9,475 bases of DNA from Actinomycetes bacterium (GTDB lineage Bacteria; Actinomycetota; Acidimicrobiia; Acidimicrobiales; Palsa-688), in contig JAKAQB010000102.1 in NCBI GenBank assembly GCA_021811865.1, positions 1 to 9,475 on the forward strand, written 5' to 3'. Positions 6,673 to 9,475 of the stretch are shown here, piece after piece. Every line of letters starts with the position of its first letter. Position 1 is the stretch's first letter. Below the pieces are notes generated by a model that saw only the letters and a list, made by a program, of their open reading frames with translations, was not told the origin of the DNA and searched no databases. Position numbers and translations under genes: made by a program.

Positions 6673-7293
6673 GTGAGGGCCGTGGCGACCGCCGAGCTGC
6701 TCCTGCACCCCGTCCGGTTGCGGATCGTGCGCGCCCTCCTCGGCGACCGGGCGCTCACCACCAGCCAGCTCGCCGCTGAGCTCGCCGACGTGCCCACCGG
6801 CAGCCTCTACCGCCACGTCGGGCTGCTCGCCAAAGAAGGCGTCCTACAGGTCGTCGCCGAACAACGAGTCCGTGGCGCGGTCGAGCGCACCTATGTCCTG
6901 CGAGCCGCCGCCGCCCAGATACAACCCGACGAGATCTCAGCCATGAGCCTCGAGGATCACGCCCAGGCCTTCCTGGCCTTTACCGCCGGCCTCTTGGCCG
7001 ACTTCGACCGCTACATCGCCAGTGCACCGGTAGATCCCGGCGCTGATGGGGCCGGCTACCGGATGGCCGCCCTGTGGCTCACCGACGGCGAGTACGCGGA
7101 ATTGGCACGCGATCTCGTCCGGGTCGTCCAGCCCCGAGCCGCGCTCGCACCCACCAAAGGCCGACGCCGACGCCTCCTCTACGGCGTCGCCCTCCCCGAC
7201 ATCGACGCCGAACGGCCATCGGCCCCGGCGCGGAACTCCCGAAGTGCCGCAAGTCCCGGACGGCGCGCTCGTCCTCGCCCGTCAACAAGCTGA
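6673..7293 (+). CDS. ArsR-like winged helix-turn-helix transcriptional regulator
   Basis: A 206-residue protein from GTG 6673 (GTG 6682 is equally possible; neither has a clear ribosome binding site, and upstream codons of the same frame lie in the promoter region). The N-terminal HTH_20/ArsR-type domain covers residues 5-77: ELLLHPVRLRIVRALLGD, the helix pair TTSQLAAEL (29-37) and PTGSLYRHVGLL (41-52), then the wing GVLQVVAEQRVRGAVERTYV. A helical C-terminal domain follows (about 85-175), with MSLEDHAQAFLAFTAGLLAD and LTDGEYAELARDLVRVVQPR, as in two-domain regulators of this group. The ligand is unknown, and no Cys metal site is visible. The family normally ends soon after RRRRLLYGVALP; here ~30 basic low-complexity residues follow, so a stop may have been lost by a small indel. 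Divergent from the PH-like gene. Confidence 0.86.
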   Translation: MRAVATAELLLHPVRLRIVRALLGDRALTTSQLAAELADVPTGSLYRHVGLLAKEGVLQVVAEQRVRGAVERTYVLRAAAAQIQPDEISAMSLEDHAQAFLAFTAGLLADFDRYIASAPVDPGADGAGYRMAALWLTDGEYAELARDLVRVVQPRAALAPTKGRRRRLLYGVALPDIDAERPSAPARNSRSAASPGRRARPRPSTS

Positions 7294-7337
7294 CCGAGCA
7301 ACCAAGCCCCTACTCCACCCATCTGCAGCGCGTGCCA

Positions 7338-7358
7338 GAACGACATTCGTTCACGAAC
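7338..7358. promoter_or_regulatory. GAAC/GTTC palindromic cluster, possible second regulator site
   Basis: GAACGA (7338-7343) and TCGTTC (7347-7352) form a perfect 6-bp inverted repeat around CAT, followed by ACGAAC. The layout GAAC-N7-GTTC-AC-GAAC is close to the GAAC-N8-GTTC-AA-GAAC at 6638-6659. It lies 45 bases after the regulator gene. It might instead be a weak terminator hairpin. Confidence 0.35.
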
Positions 7359-7384
7359 AAGCGCCCTAGCGAGGTGCGGACCGG

Positions 7385-7604
7385 CCGACACGATATTGGC
7401 GGTCAGCGACCTGGAGAGGGCCCATCTGCCGTTCTCCCACACCTGAACCTGGAACGGCAGCCACCCCTGCACCCGCACGTGGCAGAACCCGAGCTCGGAG
7501 TCGACGAAGTACCAGTAGTAGTGCAGACACTCGACGCCGGCGAACGCCAGCGGGCCGCCCAGCCGGTAGGCCAGGATCCCCAGCCGATCAGAGCGAGGCG
7601 GCGG
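7385..7604 (-). pseudogene. Fragment of an uncharacterised protein
   Basis: An open stretch on the - strand after a TAG at 7607-7605. It reads DRLGILAYRLGGPLAFAG, then CLHYYWYFVDSELGFCHVR, then VQGWLPFQVQVWENG and a final ALSRSLTA. It resembles, from memory, a hypothetical protein family with the pattern CLHxYxYFxDxExGxxHVRxQxWxPFxxQVxxNGxxWLAR, usually about 400 residues or more. Here only ~70 residues are left, with no start codon, an irregular WENGRWALSR in place of NGxxWLAR, and no further similarity below ~7385 although the frame stays open to 7179. I do not know the function of the full family. Confidence 0.5.
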
Positions 7605-7605
7605 C

Positions 7606-7750
7606 TACTGCAGGCCTGTGAGCAGGGAGAATGTGGAGGGAGCCGTCACTCCAGGGGAACTGCACCTCTTTCCTGTCTTCATTCGGGAGAATCTGGCATC
7701 CGATGGAGGGCAGACAGGAGGTGTAGGGCCAATGGCACATGCCAGCTCCC
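7606..7750. other. Compositionally foreign block, low CpG
   Basis: Roughly 145 bases at about 57% GC (69 of 120 counted over 7621-7740) with only three CpG, flanked by sequence near 70% GC with CpG in almost every 5-6 bases. No protein similarity in any frame. It sits between the MFS 3' end and the fragment at 7385-7604, where both similarities stop. Origin unknown. Confidence 0.6.
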
Positions 7751-7762
7751 AGAAAAGGTCGG

Positions 7763-8671
7763 GCGCCCAAGGTGGTGCGAGGGACGGTGCTGGTGCACCG
7801 CCGGCGCTGCGGGAAGGCGACCAGCCCGCCGGCGACTGCGCCGGCGCCGTAGCAGGCCAGGATGGCCCCCCAGGGACCGGCGCCGCCGAGGTACGCCCTG
7901 GCCAGCACGGGGTCGAGAACGAGGAACGGTCCCCAGGCCATGAGGTTGAAGAAGGCGAACTGGACGGTGGTGACCCACAGCCAGGTCCGGGAGGTGGACT
8001 CGCCCAGCCTTCGGCCAGGTCGTGCAGGATCGAGTGGCGCTCGGCGGGAGGCAACGGGGGCAGCTCGAGCAGGGCGAGCGCCACGGCGCTCATGGCGTAG
8101 GAGGCGGCATCGATGGCCAGCACGCTCGCCGGGTCGGCCAGCGCGACGAGCACCCCGGCGAGGGCGGGGCCGGCGACGGTCGTGGCCGAGCGGGCCATGC
8201 CGAAAAGCGCGTTGGCGTCGCCTCGCTCGTCGGCGGGGGCGATGTCGACGATGAGGCCGTTGAACGCGGGGTGAAGAAGGCGTCGCCGACGCCGACGGCC
8301 CCGGCCAGCACGGCGAAGACCCAGATGGGGGGATGCCCGGCGAAGAGCAGGGCAGCGAGGAGCGCTTCGCTGGCGGTGCGCAGCAGGTCAGCGCCAAGCA
8401 TGACCTGGCGGCGGCCGATCCGGTCGGGGACCACCCCGCCGCCGATCATGAGCGCCACTTGCGGGACGATGCCGGCGGCGAGGACGTAGCCCAGGTCGGC
8501 GGCGCTGCCGCCGCTGTCAAGCACTGCGAAGACCAGCGCCAAGGAGGCCATGGCCGTGCCGAGATTCGATGGCAAGTAGCCGGAGAAGCAGAGCCGGACG
8601 TTGCGATGGCGCAGCACGCGGAAAGGGCCCCGTGCCAACCACGCCCGCCCAGGCTTCGACGGCTCGGTCAT
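7763..8671 (-). pseudogene. MFS efflux-type transporter, frameshifted and 3'-truncated
   Basis: Major facilitator exporter of the actinobacterial drug/enterobactin-exporter-like group. ATG 8671 is preceded by GGTGAG at a suitable distance. The first frame gives VLRHRNVRLCFSGYLPSNLG and membrane segments to residue ~130, including loop motif A, GGGVVPDRIGRRQ (77-89). After FFTP (near 8268) one G is missing and the next frame continues with FNGLIVDIAPADERGDANAL through ARSATTVAGPALAGVLVALA to HSILHDLAEGW. A second single-base loss near 8008 moves to the third frame, TSRTWLWVTTVQFAFFNLMA then ACYGAGAVAGGLVAFP. Similarity fades after ~7800 and ends in the low-CpG block, so the last three or four of about 12 membrane helices are missing. 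Substrate unknown. The 231 bases upstream (8672-8902) hold no recognised gene. Confidence 0.82.
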
Positions 8672-8902
8672 GATCTCACCGCCCTGATCGACCCACCAGT
8701 GTGGTTCTCGCCGCTCGACGCTTCCCGAGCGGCCGACTCGGAGGTGTTCGGTGCCCGCCGGGCTCGTCTGCAAGGATTGAGGCCGGTGGTCGGTCAGACG
8801 CTCGATGTAGACCGAAAGCTGTCTCGTCGAGCAAGTGCCGCCTTGCCGATGCCAGCACCGTGGGCTCTCGGACATGCCTCCCGCCCCGAGCTATGACCGG
8901 GC

Positions 8903-8908
8903 TAGACT
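8903..8908 (+). promoter_or_regulatory. -10 element of the toxin-antitoxin operon, leaderless start
   Basis: TAGACT (TAnnnT type) ends 7 bases before the GTG at 8916, the distance expected for a leaderless transcript. No Shine-Dalgarno site precedes that GTG. No convincing -35 was seen. Confidence 0.5.
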
Positions 8909-8915
8909 TAGTCAT

Positions 8916-9170
8916 GTGAACCTGGTGAACATGCACGAAGCCAAGACCCACCTGTCGAGGCTGGTGGAACGGGCCGAAGCTGGTGAGGAGGTCGTCATCG
9001 GCCGTGCCGGCCGGCCGGTGGCGCGCCTGGTCCCGTACGTAGCTCGCTCGGAGCCCCGGCGACCAGGACTGCTGGCCGGGCACATCACCGTGGCCGACGA
9101 CTTCGACGACACCCCCCAGTGGTTGGTGGATGCCTTCGAGCGGGGTGAGGCTCGCCCCGGGACCGGGTGA
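8916..9170 (+). CDS. Phd/YefM-family antitoxin
   Basis: An 84-residue antitoxin from GTG 8916. The N-terminal DNA-binding fold is typical: NMHEAKTHLSRLVERAEAGE (5-24), then EVVIGRAGRPVARLVP (25-40). The C-terminal acidic tail, HITVADDFDDTPQWLVDAFE (56-75), would wrap the toxin, and the DDFDD..P.WLVDAFE pattern is common in antitoxins of VapC partners. An alternative start at ATG 8931 would remove five residues. The stop overlaps the toxin start by 4 bases. Such proteins usually repress their own promoter, here the -10 at 8903-8908. Confidence 0.92.
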   Translation: MNLVNMHEAKTHLSRLVERAEAGEEVVIGRAGRPVARLVPYVARSEPRRPGLLAGHITVADDFDDTPQWLVDAFERGEARPGTG

Positions 9171-9475
9171 ACCTCCTCCTCGACACGCAGGTCCTGCTGT
9201 GGTGGTTGGCGGCCGATCCGCTGTCGGGCGAGGCGAGTGCCCGCATCGCCGATCCCTCGGCCAGGGTCGTGGTGTCCGTGGCCTCGATCTGGGAGGCATC
9301 CATCAAGCGGTCGCTCGGCAAGCTTCGGGTCGAGGGGTCGCTGGCCCACCATGCCACCGACGCCGGCTTCGAACTGCTCCCCGTGCTTGCCGGCCATGCC
9401 GAGGCGGCCGGCGACCTCCCGCACCACCACCGCGACCCCTTCGACCGCATGCTCGTGGCGCAGGCAGAGATCGGA
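9167..9475 (+). CDS. vapC: VapC-type PIN-domain toxin, 3' partial
   Basis: The first 103 residues of a PIN ribonuclease toxin (family about 125-130) that runs off the window. The start is GTG 9167, overlapping the antitoxin stop as GTGA. Expected acidic metal ligands are present: Asp6 in NLLLDTQVLLWWL, Glu43 in VSVASIWEASIK, and Asp90 and Asp93 in HHHRDPFDRMLVAQA. Family members cleave tRNA or rRNA when freed from the antitoxin. The common LLLDTHVLLW reads DTQ here, a mild change next to Asp6. No frameshift in the visible part. Confidence 0.93.
   Translation, partial: MNLLLDTQVLLWWLAADPLSGEASARIADPSARVVVSVASIWEASIKRSLGKLRVEGSLAHHATDAGFELLPVLAGHAEAAGDLPHHHRDPFDRMLVAQAEIG

Noticed and set aside
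8672..8875. Longer N-terminus for the MFS protein, up to 8875
   Set aside because: The added ~68 residues are polar and not MFS-like; ATG 8671 has a suitable ribosome site and directly precedes the first conserved helix.
1..9475. CRISPR array, tRNA, rRNA, insertion-sequence ends
   Set aside because: No regular repeats, cloverleaf, rRNA-like stretch, transposase or terminal inverted repeats were seen when reading both strands.

Overview
The window is uniformly GC-rich, close to 70% by eye, with GTG starts, alanine- and arginine-rich proteins and actinobacterial gene families. It most likely comes from an actinomycete or a related high-GC lineage. The level below phylum cannot be fixed from this sequence. 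It reads as accessory DNA: small mobile-type genes sit among broken metabolic and defence genes.

Layout, left to right. The 3' part of a proline dehydrogenase gene enters from the left edge, is broken by one indel and is followed by a hairpin. Next come three GNAT acetyltransferase loci: one on the + strand with one frameshift, one intact and convergent on the - strand, and one decayed remnant on the - strand. The centre, about 2383-6152 on the - strand, holds a SIR2-like protein whose start overlaps the stop of an Eco57I/PglX-like adenine-specific DNA methyltransferase by 4 bases. The SIR2 gene is clean over 468 codons. The methyltransferase has no start, carries four indels and appears to have lost three conserved blocks. 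Its upstream end is joined to the first ~25 codons of an ABC-transporter ATPase gene, which follows an intact PH-like small protein gene.

The PH-like gene (-) and an ArsR-like winged-helix regulator (+) are divergent across a short intergenic region. That region has a good TTGACA promoter with an 11-base direct repeat over each promoter element. Beyond the regulator are a second GAAC/GTTC-type site, a fragment of an uncharacterised protein, a ~145-base block with unusually few CpG, and a frameshifted, 3'-truncated MFS exporter (-). The right edge holds a Phd/VapC toxin-antitoxin pair (+), with the toxin running off the window.

How it fits together: the likeliest coherent unit is methyltransferase plus SIR2, a candidate phage-defence pair in which a DNA-marking enzyme is translationally coupled to an NAD-binding effector. 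As written here the marking enzyme is dead and the effector is intact. The second unit is the divergent regulator/PH-like pair. The third is the self-contained PIN toxin module. Many breaks lie in homopolymers, so consensus sequencing error has to be weighed against genuine gene decay throughout.
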